Positions 56,815-64,000 of a DNA stretch of 64,000 nt are shown piece after piece. A model generated the notes under the pieces. The model was not told where the DNA came from and did not search any database. It was given only the letters and a program-made list of their open reading frames with translations. Position 1 is the stretch's first letter, and every line of letters begins with the position of its first letter. Source of the DNA: Pedobacter riviphilus (GTDB lineage: Bacteria > Bacteroidota > Bacteroidia > Sphingobacteriales > Sphingobacteriaceae); the NCBI RefSeq assembly GCF_014692875.1, contig NZ_CP061171.1, positions 3,720,001-3,784,000 of the forward strand, read 5' to 3'. The position numbers and the translations under genes are program-made.

Positions 56815-57975
56815 ATGATTCACGACCCAAACAAAGTTTATATTTTCGACACGACATTACGTGACGGCGAGCAGGTTCCAGGCTGCCAGTTAGATACAAA
56901 CCAAAAAGTAGAAATCGCTAAATCACTTGAGCTTTTAGGTGTTGATGTGATTGAAGCAGGTTTCCCGGTATCTAGTCCCGGAGATTTTAACAGTGTAATT
57001 GAATTATCAAAAGCGGTTACCAACCCGATTATCTGCGCTTTAACCCGTGCAAATAAAAACGATATCGATGTTGCTGCAGATGCTTTACGTTATGCAAAAA
57101 GACCTCGTATTCACACAGGAATTGGCTCATCCGATTTTCACATAAAACATAAATTTAACAGTACCCGTGAAGAAATTTTAGAACGTGCTGTTGAAGCCGT
57201 AAGGTATTCGAAAAAATTTGTTGAGGATGTGGAGTTTTATGCTGAAGATGCCGGCCGTGCCGACATCGAATTTTTAGCTAAAATGGTTGAGGCGGTAATT
57301 GCTGCCGGTGCAACTGTGGTAAATATTCCAGATACCAATGGCTATTGTTTACCAGACCAATACGGTTCGAAAATTCTTTATTTAAAAGAAAACGTAAAAA
57401 ATATCGATAAAGCCATTATTTCGGTGCATTGCCACAACGATTTAGGCTTGGCTACAGCGAATTCTATCGCAGGCTTACAGAATGGTGCACGCCAGGTAGA
57501 ATGTACCATTAACGGCATCGGTGAGCGCGCAGGCAATACATCTATGGAAGAGGTCGTCATGATTTTAAAAACGCATAAGGTTTTAGGTTTAAATACCCAG
57601 ATTGATGCGACACGTTTTTACGAAATGAGCCATATGGTGCGCAACCAGATGAACATGCCGGTACAACCAAATAAAGCAATTGTTGGTGGAAATGCATTTT
57701 CTCACAGCTCAGGTATTCATCAGGATGGTTTCTTAAAAAACCGCGAAAACTATGAAATTATTAAGCCAGAAGATGTTGGTTTCCCTGATGCTACAATTGT
57801 ATTAACAGCAAGAAGTGGCCGCCACGCTTTAAAACACCATTTAGACCGCTTAGGCCATAAATTGGAAAAAGACCATTTAGATATTGTTTACAAACAGTTT
57901 TTAGTTTTGGCCGACAGCAAACAAGGCATTAACGACCATGATTTAAATCAATTGGTTGCTTTACATTTAGCTTAA
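56815..57975 (+). CDS. leuA: 2-isopropylmalate synthase
   Basis: Condenses acetyl-CoA with 2-oxoisovalerate, the first leucine-specific step (386 residues). TIM barrel with [15 protein letters not shown] (metal-binding Asp), [13 protein letters not shown] and the conserved NGIGERAGN. The C-terminal regulatory LeuA domain of long enzymes is missing: the protein ends soon after the accessory helices, so leucine feedback through that domain is absent. This short form occurs in Bacteroidota. If allosteric control is weak, transcriptional control by the leaders would matter more. Confidence 0.95.
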   Translation: MIHDPNKVYIFDTTLRDGEQVPGCQLDTNQKVEIAKSLELLGVDVIEAGFPVSSPGDFNSVIELSKAVTNPIICALTRANKNDIDVAADALRYAKRPRIHTGIGSSDFHIKHKFNSTREEILERAVEAVRYSKKFVEDVEFYAEDAGRADIEFLAKMVEAVIAAGATVVNIPDTNGYCLPDQYGSKILYLKENVKNIDKAIISVHCHNDLGLATANSIAGLQNGARQVECTINGIGERAGNTSMEEVVMILKTHKVLGLNTQIDATRFYEMSHMVRNQMNMPVQPNKAIVGGNAFSHSSGIHQDGFLKNRENYEIIKPEDVGFPDATIVLTARSGRHALKHHLDRLGHKLEKDHLDIVYKQFLVLADSKQGINDHDLNQLVALHLA

Positions 57976-58040
57976 TGCGGTTAGGGTTTAGTAAGCGGTT
58001 AGCGTTTTAAGACAAATGCACTAACTTATTTTTCTAAACC

Positions 58041-58115
58041 TGATCCGATAGCTATCGGATGGAATGAGCATGAAGCGCAGCAGAATAAAACGTAAAGCAG
58101 GACAGCTGCAACCGA
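58041..58115. repeat. Dispersed palindrome ATCCGATAGCTATCGGAT and relative
   Basis: A perfect 18-base palindrome at 58043-58060 is followed by GGAATGAGCATGAAGCGCAG and AAAGCAGGACAGCTGC. The latter element is related to AAAGCGGACAGCTGC near 23652. It fills the spacer between leuA and ilvA. Confidence 0.65.
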
Positions 58116-58155
58116 TGGAACACCAAACCCTGCTTTACAAAAAACACAAGTGAAA

Positions 58156-58197
58156 TATTAGTCTCGATACTCATATCTCTCTTCTTGATACTAAATT
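58156..58197. repeat. Family D repeat before ilvA
   Basis: TCTCGATACTCATATCTC and CTTCTTGATACTAAATT precede the ilvA start. It is the third in-operon copy of this unit. Confidence 0.5.
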
Positions 58198-59448
58198 ATG
58201 GATACTACAACACCAAATACACTAGATTTTCAATCTGCACATCAACGGTTAAAAGGCGTGGTAAAACGCACACCTTTAGAGTTTAACGCCGGACTTTCTG
58301 CACATTACAATGCCAATATTTATTTAAAAAGAGAAGACCTGCAGATTGTACGCTCATATAAATTGCGTGGTGCCTATAATAAAATTAGCACGTTACCGCA
58401 AGATGCATTGATTAATGGTGTAGTTTGTGCCAGCGCGGGCAACCATGCACAGGGTGTAGCCTATTCATGCAAGAAACTAGGCATTAAAGGTGTTATTTTT
58501 ATGCCAGAAATTACCCCAAAGCAAAAGGTAAAACAAACCTATATGTTTGGTGGCGACAGTGTAGAGGTAGTTTTGGTTGGTGATACTTTCGACGATTGTT
58601 TGAAAGAGGCTTTGGCTTATAGTGCCGAAAAATCGGCTACTTTTATCCCTCCATTTGATGATGAAAAAGTAATTGAAGGACAAGCAACGGTTGGTGTAGA
58701 GATTTACGAAGACCTGCCGGATTTAGACATTTTGATAATGCCTGTTGGCGGTGGTGGTTTGGCCTCAGGCGTGAGTGCTTATATGAAAACCGTTAAACCT
58801 GATGTAAAACTGGTTGGTGTTGAGCCGCTGGGTGCACCATCTATGGTTACAGCAATGGAACACGGCGGCCCTTACACTTTAGAAGAAATAGACCGCTTTG
58901 TGGATGGTGCCGCTGTAAAAAGAATCGGGCATATTACTTATGAGTACTGCAAGGATCTTCTGGATCAGATGCATTTAATCCCAGAAGGAAAAATATGTAC
59001 CACCATATTAAAATTGTATAACGAAGATGCCATTGTGGTTGAACCTGCAGGAGCACTCTCCGTGGCTGCATTAGATCAGCTTAGAGACCAGATTGTAGGC
59101 AAAACGGTAGTTTGTATTGTAAGCGGTGGAAACAACGATATTGAGCGTATGCAGGAGATTAAAGAAAAATCTTTGCTATTCGAAGGTCTGAAACATTATT
59201 TCATTGTGCGCTTCCCACAAAGGCCAGGCGCCTTAAAATTATTCGTAAACGAGGTTTTAGGCCCACAGGATGATATTACCCGTTTCGAGTTTATTAAAAA
59301 AACGAATAGAGAAAATGGCCCTGCATTGGTTGGTATAGAACTTTCTAATAAAAACGATTATGCAAGTTTATTGCAGCGCATGAAAGATTTTAAATTTGAA
59401 ATTATTGAACTAAACCAAGACCAAACTTTGTTTGAATATCTGGTTTAA
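58198..59448 (+). CDS. ilvA: Threonine deaminase (biosynthetic)
   Basis: A PLP enzyme making 2-oxobutyrate for isoleucine (416 residues). PLP lysine in REDLQIVRSYKLRGAYNK, then CASAGNHAQGVAYSC and PVGGGGLASGVSAYM. The C-terminal ACT-like domain from about 335 (YFIVRFPQRPGALKLFVNEV) is a single copy, as in the shorter biosynthetic enzymes, so allosteric control by Ile and Val is probable. It closes the pathway set in this cluster. Confidence 0.95.
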   Translation: MDTTTPNTLDFQSAHQRLKGVVKRTPLEFNAGLSAHYNANIYLKREDLQIVRSYKLRGAYNKISTLPQDALINGVVCASAGNHAQGVAYSCKKLGIKGVIFMPEITPKQKVKQTYMFGGDSVEVVLVGDTFDDCLKEALAYSAEKSATFIPPFDDEKVIEGQATVGVEIYEDLPDLDILIMPVGGGGLASGVSAYMKTVKPDVKLVGVEPLGAPSMVTAMEHGGPYTLEEIDRFVDGAAVKRIGHITYEYCKDLLDQMHLIPEGKICTTILKLYNEDAIVVEPAGALSVAALDQLRDQIVGKTVVCIVSGGNNDIERMQEIKEKSLLFEGLKHYFIVRFPQRPGALKLFVNEVLGPQDDITRFEFIKKTNRENGPALVGIELSNKNDYASLLQRMKDFKFEIIELNQDQTLFEYLV

Positions 59449-59451
59449 AGA

Positions 59452-59550
59452 TTAACCGCAAAAAACGCAGAATTTAACACGATCGTCATGCTGAATTTAT
59501 TTCAGCATCTTTCTAATACGGAAAGACCCTGAACGACATTCAGGGTGACG
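59452..59550. repeat. Family B then family A repeats
   Basis: A family B remnant (TTAACCGCAAAAAACGCAG) at 59452-59474 is followed by a full family A element from 59484 to 59550, with outer CGTCA/TGACG and core at 59491-59505. It sits between ilvA and the cupin gene. Confidence 0.7.
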
Positions 59551-59563
59551 CAAAAATAAAAAA

Positions 59564-59923
59564 ATGAATTTCAAAGACTTAAGCAACCAGGCATTAATTT
59601 CAGACGGCGATATCGACTGGGAAAATTTAGGTGCAGGTGTAAAACGCAAAATCATGGCTTACGATAACAACCTGATGTTGGTTAAAGTAGAATTTGAAAA
59701 AGACGCCATTGGCACCATTCACAACCACCCACATTTACAGATGAGTTATGTAGCCAAAGGAAGTTTTGAAGTAACGATGGGCGATGACAAAAAGGTGTTA
59801 AATGAAGGAGACGTATTTTTTGCACCATCCAATGTATTCCATGGTGTGGTTTGCTTAGAAGCAGGCCTATTAATCGATATTTTTAACCCGCATCGGGAAG
59901 ATTTTTTGATTACGTCACCCTGA
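59564..59923 (+). CDS. Cupin-domain protein
   Basis: A single-domain cupin of 119 residues. Metal ligands are in GTIHNHPHLQMSYVAKGSFE (cupin box 1, H-x-H...E) and in GDVFFAPSNVFHGV (box 2, with a final His). No catalytic role can be assigned. The last codons and the TGA stop lie inside a family A repeat that begins at 59913, so the C terminus appears to have been reshaped by repeat insertion. Confidence 0.82.
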   Translation: MNFKDLSNQALISDGDIDWENLGAGVKRKIMAYDNNLMLVKVEFEKDAIGTIHNHPHLQMSYVAKGSFEVTMGDDKKVLNEGDVFFAPSNVFHGVVCLEAGLLIDIFNPHREDFLITSP

Positions 59924-59977
59924 ATTTATTTCAGGGTCTTTGTTAAATAAGATGCTGAAATAAATTCAGTATAACGA
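59913..59977. repeat. Family A repeat overlapping the cupin 3' end
   Basis: CGTCACCCTGAATTTATTTC at 59913-59932 followed by CTGAAATAAATTCAG at 59955-59969 and a TAACG end. It overlaps the last codons of the cupin gene and supplies its stop codon. Confidence 0.7.
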
Positions 59978-59985
59978 CAATTTAA

Positions 59986-60546
59986 TTACTCAAAGGTAAA
60001 CTTCACATTCTTGTAGCCCAATCCTTCAATAATTGGCTTAAGCACGGTTGTAGCATTAGTTTTCGTCTGCGTTAAAATGGTCGATTTTTTAACTTCAGCA
60101 GTAATTTGCCTTTCGGCTGCTTTATACGCTTCATCTACCAGGTCAGCTTCACGAAAGAAAGCCATTTTCGTGTCGTAAACACGAGAGTTTTTATGGTCTA
60201 TTTTTACGTAGCAAATTTCAGGCTGTGGCAAATTTACTACAGCAGTGTCCGCATCAATATCAATATCTTCACGCGTAATTTTTGTTAAGTCGATACAACC
60301 TACCGCTTCGGCCTTAACAATCAACAAAACACTAGCTTCGGGCAAAAAATCTGTTTTATTTTTGTGTTCTAAAACATCGCTGATCTGATACCTCACCAGC
60401 TCTAATTTACCAATAGCCTCAATTTTTTCAACCAAAAGCTGGTGTTTGCTTTCTACAGAGGTATTGATACTAAACTTTTTAGAGATAAATAAATACCCTG
60501 CAACGACTAAAATTAACCAGGGTAAGAGGCGAAAAAAGAGCTTCAT
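59986..60546 (-). CDS. DUF4230-domain protein
   Basis: A membrane-anchored protein of 186 residues, starting at ATG 60546 (MKLFFRLLPWLILVVAGYLF) with one N-terminal membrane helix at about 4-22. A longer start at 60594 adds residues with no membrane or family logic. The periplasmic part is DUF4230-like: KLELVRYQISDVLEHK, VKAEAVGCIDLTKIT and VVNLPQPEICYVKIDHKNSRVYD. Function is unknown. It is convergent with the cupin gene. Confidence 0.8.
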   Translation of the reverse strand: MKLFFRLLPWLILVVAGYLFISKKFSINTSVESKHQLLVEKIEAIGKLELVRYQISDVLEHKNKTDFLPEASVLLIVKAEAVGCIDLTKITREDIDIDADTAVVNLPQPEICYVKIDHKNSRVYDTKMAFFREADLVDEAYKAAERQITAEVKKSTILTQTKTNATTVLKPIIEGLGYKNVKFTFE

Positions 60547-60680
60547 ATTGATAAAAACTTGGCTGTGAACATTTGTGCATTTAATCTGTTGCACAATAAT
60601 TAATCCATAAATCTTTAATTATATTTTTTTGGCAGCAGATTTGTAATAGCAATATCACACACAAATAAAAACTAATCAAC

Positions 60681-61094
60681 ATGAAAAAACTTACCATCTT
60701 AATGCTTTGCATTGCCACACTAGGTCTGGCTTCCTGCAAAAAAGAAACTGTTTATCAAGAATTAAGAGCTAAAACTTACAATTTCACTATTAACTCAAAT
60801 GAATGGGTGCGCAATGCCAATGGGAGTTATTCTGTAAGTAAGCCTTTAGCCGCTATTGATGGCGTAACATTAGATGACGAAGGCGTTCTAGTCTATTTTG
60901 AGCACCCAAGTGATCCAAATGGTGATATTCAATTACCTTATACATTCAATTACAATGCTTTTAGTTATAAAGTTTCTAATGGAGGTTTAAGGTTTGATGT
61001 TCAAGACACTAATAATTTAACAGCTACAGTTCCACCTAACTATAATACTTTGGTAAAGGTTGTTATTATTCCGTCTGATTATGCTGGAAATTAA
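60681..61094 (+). CDS. Small lipoprotein of unknown function
   Basis: A 137-residue protein with a lipobox (LGLASC, Cys near 19), followed by KKETVYQ. The rest is a beta-rich domain (AKTYNFTINSNEWVRNANGS to TLVKVVIIPSDYAGN). Related small lipoproteins without assigned function are common in Sphingobacteriaceae. It ends 14 bases before the stop of the convergent ABC gene. Confidence 0.7.
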   Translation: MKKLTILMLCIATLGLASCKKETVYQELRAKTYNFTINSNEWVRNANGSYSVSKPLAAIDGVTLDDEGVLVYFEHPSDPNGDIQLPYTFNYNAFSYKVSNGGLRFDVQDTNNLTATVPPNYNTLVKVVIIPSDYAGN

Positions 61095-61107
61095 ATTTTA
61101 AAAATCT

Positions 61108-62100
61108 TTAAAACTCCAAAAAACGACTGATGTTCAATTGAACGTGGTCGTTTTTTTTATGTTCTCCCCTGTTTAGCTGCAAGGCACGGATGTTCACACC
61201 ATTTCTCTCTAAAAGCAGTTCATCGTAAAAACCTTTGTAGTACACATCCTTTACTTCATAGCGCCTACTGCTCCAACTATTGCTTATTTCGGCCCATTCG
61301 GGGTAAAACACAACGAATTCCTTTTCTGTTTTTAAACCGATTTTTTCGGCATCGGCTTTCGATAAAACCACGGCATTACCCAAAATCTGCGCAGTATAAA
61401 TGTTTTTAGGATGTTGGTAAATTTCGGATGGTTTTCCAGTTTGTAAAAGTTCTCCATTTTTTAGAATAAGTAACTGATCGGCCAGGAATAAACCATCGGC
61501 AGGATCGTGCGAAACTAAAATTACAGTAACCCCTGTTTCGGAGGCTACACGTTTGATATCAGCTCGTAGCTGGTTTTTAAGCAAAGCATCAACCTGGCTA
61601 AACGGTTCGTCTAAAAGTAAAACCTGCGTATCGGCAACCATTGCTTTTGCTATAGCCACACGCTGCTGCTCCCCCCCGCTCAGTTCAATAATCTTTTTAT
61701 TTTGAAGCGGTAAAATCCGTAAATGATCCATAATCGCCAAAGTTTTTTCCGCTTTGGTTTTAAGGTCGGTATTCGATAGTTGTGAGGCAATATTATCATA
61801 AACCTTAGCATAAATATTTAATGAAAAATCCTGCGTAACCATTTTCATCTGCTTGTGCCCAGGGATGAGTTGTTCGTCCGGTCCTTTAACCCACTGATTT
61901 TCGAAAAAGATTTCACCTGAATCGGTTTTCAGCAATCCGTAAATGGATTTAAGTAAAGTCGATTTTCCGCTACCGCTCTCACCAATAATAGCTACCACAT
62001 CGCCCCTTTTAATGTCGAAACTTACATTTTTAATTCCACCGGCCTGTTCTGCCTGATATTGCTTGGTTAAATTTTTAACGCTGATTAGGATATTGCTCAC
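61108..62100 (-). CDS. ABC transporter ATP-binding protein (orphan)
   Basis: A 330-residue ATPase of an importer family like FbpC/PotA. Walker A IGESGSGKSTLLKSI (about 39-53), Q-loop TQDFSLN, signature LSGGEQQRVAIAKAM, Walker B VLLLDEPFSQVD and H-loop LVSHDPADG. After residue 235 a C-terminal extension of about 95 residues (VFYPEWAEISNSWSSRRYEV to LQLNISRFLEF) resembles a TOBE-like domain. No permease or binding protein lies nearby, so its partner and substrate are unknown. Confidence 0.87.
   Translation of the reverse strand: MSNILISVKNLTKQYQAEQAGGIKNVSFDIKRGDVVAIIGESGSGKSTLLKSIYGLLKTDSGEIFFENQWVKGPDEQLIPGHKQMKMVTQDFSLNIYAKVYDNIASQLSNTDLKTKAEKTLAIMDHLRILPLQNKKIIELSGGEQQRVAIAKAMVADTQVLLLDEPFSQVDALLKNQLRADIKRVASETGVTVILVSHDPADGLFLADQLLILKNGELLQTGKPSEIYQHPKNIYTAQILGNAVVLSKADAEKIGLKTEKEFVVFYPEWAEISNSWSSRRYEVKDVYYKGFYDELLLERNGVNIRALQLNRGEHKKNDHVQLNISRFLEF
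61118..61158 (+). terminator. Compound hairpin at the 3' ends of convergent genes
   Basis: AAAAAACGAC at 61118-61127 pairs with GTCGTTTTTT at 61147-61156 and encloses an inner palindrome GTTCAATTGAAC. T-runs flank it on both strands, so it can terminate both the lipoprotein gene and the ABC gene, although it overlaps the last codons of the latter. Confidence 0.8.
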
Positions 62101-62183
62101 ACGGTAAAGATAAGAAAAAGGTAGAGGGTTTTAAGGAGGAAGGCTTAAGTGCAAACAAAATTACACGTGCATTATATTTTATT

Positions 62184-62215
62184 TTTGCACGTATACAAGC
62201 ATCTGTGTATCTTTA
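62184..62215 (+). promoter_or_regulatory. Promoter of the toxin-antitoxin pair
   Basis: TTTG at 62184-62187, 20 bases, then TATCTTTA at 62208-62215, one base off TAnnTTTG. ACGTGCA at 62165-62171 and TGCACGT at 62186-62192 form an inverted repeat covering the -33 box, and a TGACGTCA palindrome near 62230 lies downstream. Both are candidate sites for autorepression by the antitoxin complex. Confidence 0.6.
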
Positions 62216-62250
62216 CATCAATACATCTTGACGTCAGCAATTATAAGGCC

Positions 62251-62535
62251 ATGAACACTAAACTAACCTTAACTATAGATAAGTCTGTTATTAAACAGGC
62301 AAAAGCTTATGCAGAACAGCAAGGTAGAAGCCTGTCTGCAGTGGTAGAGAATTATTTAAAAGCTGTTATCAAAAAAGAAGAGATTGTAAAAGATGATGAT
62401 GAGCTTTCTCCAATCATAAAATCTTTGATGCTCCGCCCAAAAGTAGAACTACCTGATAATTATGATTATAAAAAAGAACTGGAGAAAGTCAGGGATGAGA
62501 AATATCAAAAATATTTAAATAATAATGAAAGATAA
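62251..62535 (+). CDS. DUF6364-like antitoxin (VapB-type)
   Basis: A small DNA-binding protein of 94 residues. I start it at ATG 62251 (MNTKLTLTIDKSVIKQAK); the earlier frame start at 62149 passes through the promoter. The N-terminal ribbon-helix-helix (TLTIDKSVIKQAKAYAEQ, then SLSAVVENYLKAVI) is followed by an acidic linker and a basic C-terminal helix that would occupy the toxin. Its stop lies 11 bases inside the following toxin gene. Confidence 0.85.
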   Translation: MNTKLTLTIDKSVIKQAKAYAEQQGRSLSAVVENYLKAVIKKEEIVKDDDELSPIIKSLMLRPKVELPDNYDYKKELEKVRDEKYQKYLNNNER

Positions 62536-62941
62536 CATTCTCATTGATTCTGATGTTTTACTTGATTTTTTTCTGAAACGAGAACCATTTTTTATTGATT
62601 CATCAAAAATTCTGAATTTATGTGTCAACCAAAAAATCAATGGTTTTGTTTCGGGTTTAATAATAGCCAACACGTATTATTTGTTGAGAAAACACTTTAG
62701 TCATAAAGATATTTTGGCCGACTTTAAGATATTATTTACTTTTTTAGATATTTTAATAATTGACAAAAACGTTATTTTGAATTCAATCGATTCTGAATTC
62801 ATAGATTTTGAAGATGCACTCCAAAATTTTTCGGCTGAAAACCATGGATCAATTAATGCTATAATTACGCGAAATATTAAAGACTACAAAAGGAGTAAGT
62901 TAAGTGTATTAACGCCTGCAATGTTTCTAAAAACATTATAA
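62525..62941 (+). CDS. PIN-domain ribonuclease toxin (VapC-like)
   Basis: A 138-residue PIN nuclease. The first acidic residue is in ILIDSDVLLDFFLKREPF, followed by the central glutamate region FIDFEDALQNFSAEN and the final Asp in ITRNIKDYKRSKL. It overlaps the antitoxin frame by 11 bases. VapC-type toxins cut tRNA or rRNA; the target is unknown. Confidence 0.88.
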   Translation: MKDNILIDSDVLLDFFLKREPFFIDSSKILNLCVNQKINGFVSGLIIANTYYLLRKHFSHKDILADFKILFTFLDILIIDKNVILNSIDSEFIDFEDALQNFSAENHGSINAIITRNIKDYKRSKLSVLTPAMFLKTL

Positions 62942-63003
62942 AACAAAAAATCCTGTCTCGCCTAACCGAAACAGGATCTGTTTTATTTGTGTGTTGCTGT
63001 GTT

Positions 63004-63786
63004 TTAATTTAATCCGAAGGTAACCCCGAAACTCATATTTTTTAAACCAGCTTGCTGAGAAGTGGTAAACATATCATTAAAGTAATATTTGGTAAACAAG
63101 CCTATGCCTCCGTATCCAAATCTAACTGTACCTCCGTAACGAACCGATTGAAAGTGGTAGCTATCGTATTGTTTCTCTTTACCGCGTTCTTCGCTAATCT
63201 GTTTAATTTTTCCATTTAACAAAAAGCTAACTTCAGGACCTAAAACCAGGTAAAATCTTTTACCATTTTTGTTTTCATTGGTACGGAATTCAAAATTTAA
63301 TGGAATATGCACATAACTGCTAGAGAAACGGTTTTTTGAAAAATGTACGGGTGCCTGATCGGTATATACAAATTCATTAGCGTTTTTAGCAATGGTAATA
63401 TCTTTTCTCAAACGGATTAAAGTCCAATCGAAACCACCAGCCACATACACTTTAAAGTTAGAGTTAAAACGGTAGCCAAGCTGTAACACGTCAAAAGAGA
63501 ATGTACTGGTTTTGCCACCTTTATAATCCAGAAAATCGTTGTTTGGAGATAGATTAAAGCTGCCATTGTCGATTAACCTGGAGAAACCCCAGTCAATTCT
63601 GGTGAAGGTAATTCCACCTACAAAACGGCCTTTTTTTACTGAGTCTGATTTAGTTTTAAGGATAATGCCATGTCCTTCGCTATAATCGATTTTCTTTTTG
63701 GTACTATCTTGTTGAGCAAAAGCACCAGGAGCCATAACACCGGCAAGCCCGCTTACCAAAAGTGTTGTATAAATTAGACGTTTCAT
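63004..63786 (-). CDS. PorT-type outer-membrane beta-barrel protein
   Basis: A 260-residue protein with a signal peptide (1-24, MAPGAFA) and a barrel-like pattern of alternating strands (GRFVGGITFTRIDWGF, FSFDVLQLGYRFNSNFKVYV, FRTNENKNGKRFYLVLGPEV) ending in FGVTFGLN. It belongs to the outer-membrane protein beta-barrel/PorT-like group of Bacteroidota. No specific role can be deduced. It is probably cotranscribed with the partial gene at the window end. Confidence 0.82.
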   Translation of the reverse strand: MKRLIYTTLLVSGLAGVMAPGAFAQQDSTKKKIDYSEGHGIILKTKSDSVKKGRFVGGITFTRIDWGFSRLIDNGSFNLSPNNDFLDYKGGKTSTFSFDVLQLGYRFNSNFKVYVAGGFDWTLIRLRKDITIAKNANEFVYTDQAPVHFSKNRFSSSYVHIPLNFEFRTNENKNGKRFYLVLGPEVSFLLNGKIKQISEERGKEKQYDSYHFQSVRYGGTVRFGYGGIGLFTKYYFNDMFTTSQQAGLKNMSFGVTFGLN

Positions 63787-63898
63787 ATGTGTGTATTATT
63801 GAGTTATTGAATGAGTGAATTATTGAATGTTATAAAGTTGAATATGTAATATTTAAGGTTCAGATACTAGCAACTGTGAACTGCTAATTGAAAACTGT

Positions 63899-64000
63899 TT
63901 ACTTCTTATTTCGTTTACCTATTTTAAATGGACCGATATTGATCGATGCAAGAGAAGAATCATCATCATCCGTACGGAACTGGATCAACTTATCTTTTCT
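63899..64000 (-). CDS. 3' end of a hypothetical gene (cut by the window)
   Basis: The last 33 codons of a minus-strand gene, ending DDDDSSLASINIGPFKIGKR-NKK and a TAA stop. The basic C terminus after an acidic Asp run is all that can be seen. It lies 112 bases upstream of the PorT-type gene on the same strand. Confidence 0.6.
   Translation of the reverse strand, partial: RKDKLIQFRTDDDDSSLASINIGPFKIGKRNKK

Overview
The window looks like chromosome of a member of the Bacteroidota, most likely a Pedobacter-like Sphingobacteriaceae. The DNA is AT-rich. SusC/SusD pairs, GH29/GH3/GH97 glycosidases, DUF5683, PorT-type beta-barrels, BshC (bacillithiol) and TAnnTTTG-type promoters all occur, and start codons mostly lack Shine-Dalgarno sequences. 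This assignment rests on recognised families, not on a database search.

Layout. 1-2.2 kb is a low-GC accessory patch: a GNAT-like protein overlapping a tiny partner gene, then a frameshifted restriction-endonuclease-like gene. 2.2-7 kb holds a GH29 alpha-L-fucosidase, bshC and an Ldh-family dehydrogenase. 7.2-17.5 kb is a minus-strand polysaccharide utilisation locus (ROK regulator, SusC, SusD, GH29, GH3). It has an apparent internal terminator between the binding/transport genes and the enzymes. 17.6-22.7 kb is the cluster parA-parB-DUF5683-dapB-lepB. 22.8-37 kb mixes an FMN reductase, a PAS/HAMP histidine kinase, a thioesterase, a GH97 enzyme, DUF2130, OsmC, YtxH and YdcF proteins, obg and adk. 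It also holds gene remnants, an unannotated 59-codon gene with a textbook promoter and terminator, and a KKDGTPDKRY-repeat secreted protein. 37.2-41.9 kb carries tRNA-Arg(ACG), a peroxiredoxin, an RmlD-like reductase with a C-terminal frameshift, atpD-atpC and an alpha/beta-hydrolase lipoprotein.

42.1-60 kb is a complete branched-chain amino acid biosynthesis region on the plus strand: ilvE, methyltransferase, ilvD, ORF6N gene, ilvB, ilvN, glyoxalase-like, dinB-like, ilvC, leuC, monooxygenase-like, leuD, double-ABC ATPase, leuB, leuA, ilvA, cupin. It contains everything from threonine deamination and acetolactate synthesis to the leucine branch, with at least seven passenger genes. The best discovery in the window is that this region has two separate ribosome-mediated attenuators. 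A Leu/Val-rich 45-codon leader peptide lies before ilvE and an Ile-rich 25-codon leader peptide lies before ilvD. Each is followed by a perfect 11-bp intrinsic terminator, and the last codons of each leader are complementary to the 5' arm of that terminator. Sensing is thus apparently split between Leu/Val and Ile within one cluster.

60-64 kb has a DUF4230 protein, a small lipoprotein, an orphan ABC ATPase, a VapBC-like antitoxin/toxin pair with a clear promoter, a PorT-type outer-membrane protein and the 3' end of another gene. Several families of short dispersed palindromic repeats sit in the intergenic spaces and in places supply start or stop codons to genes.
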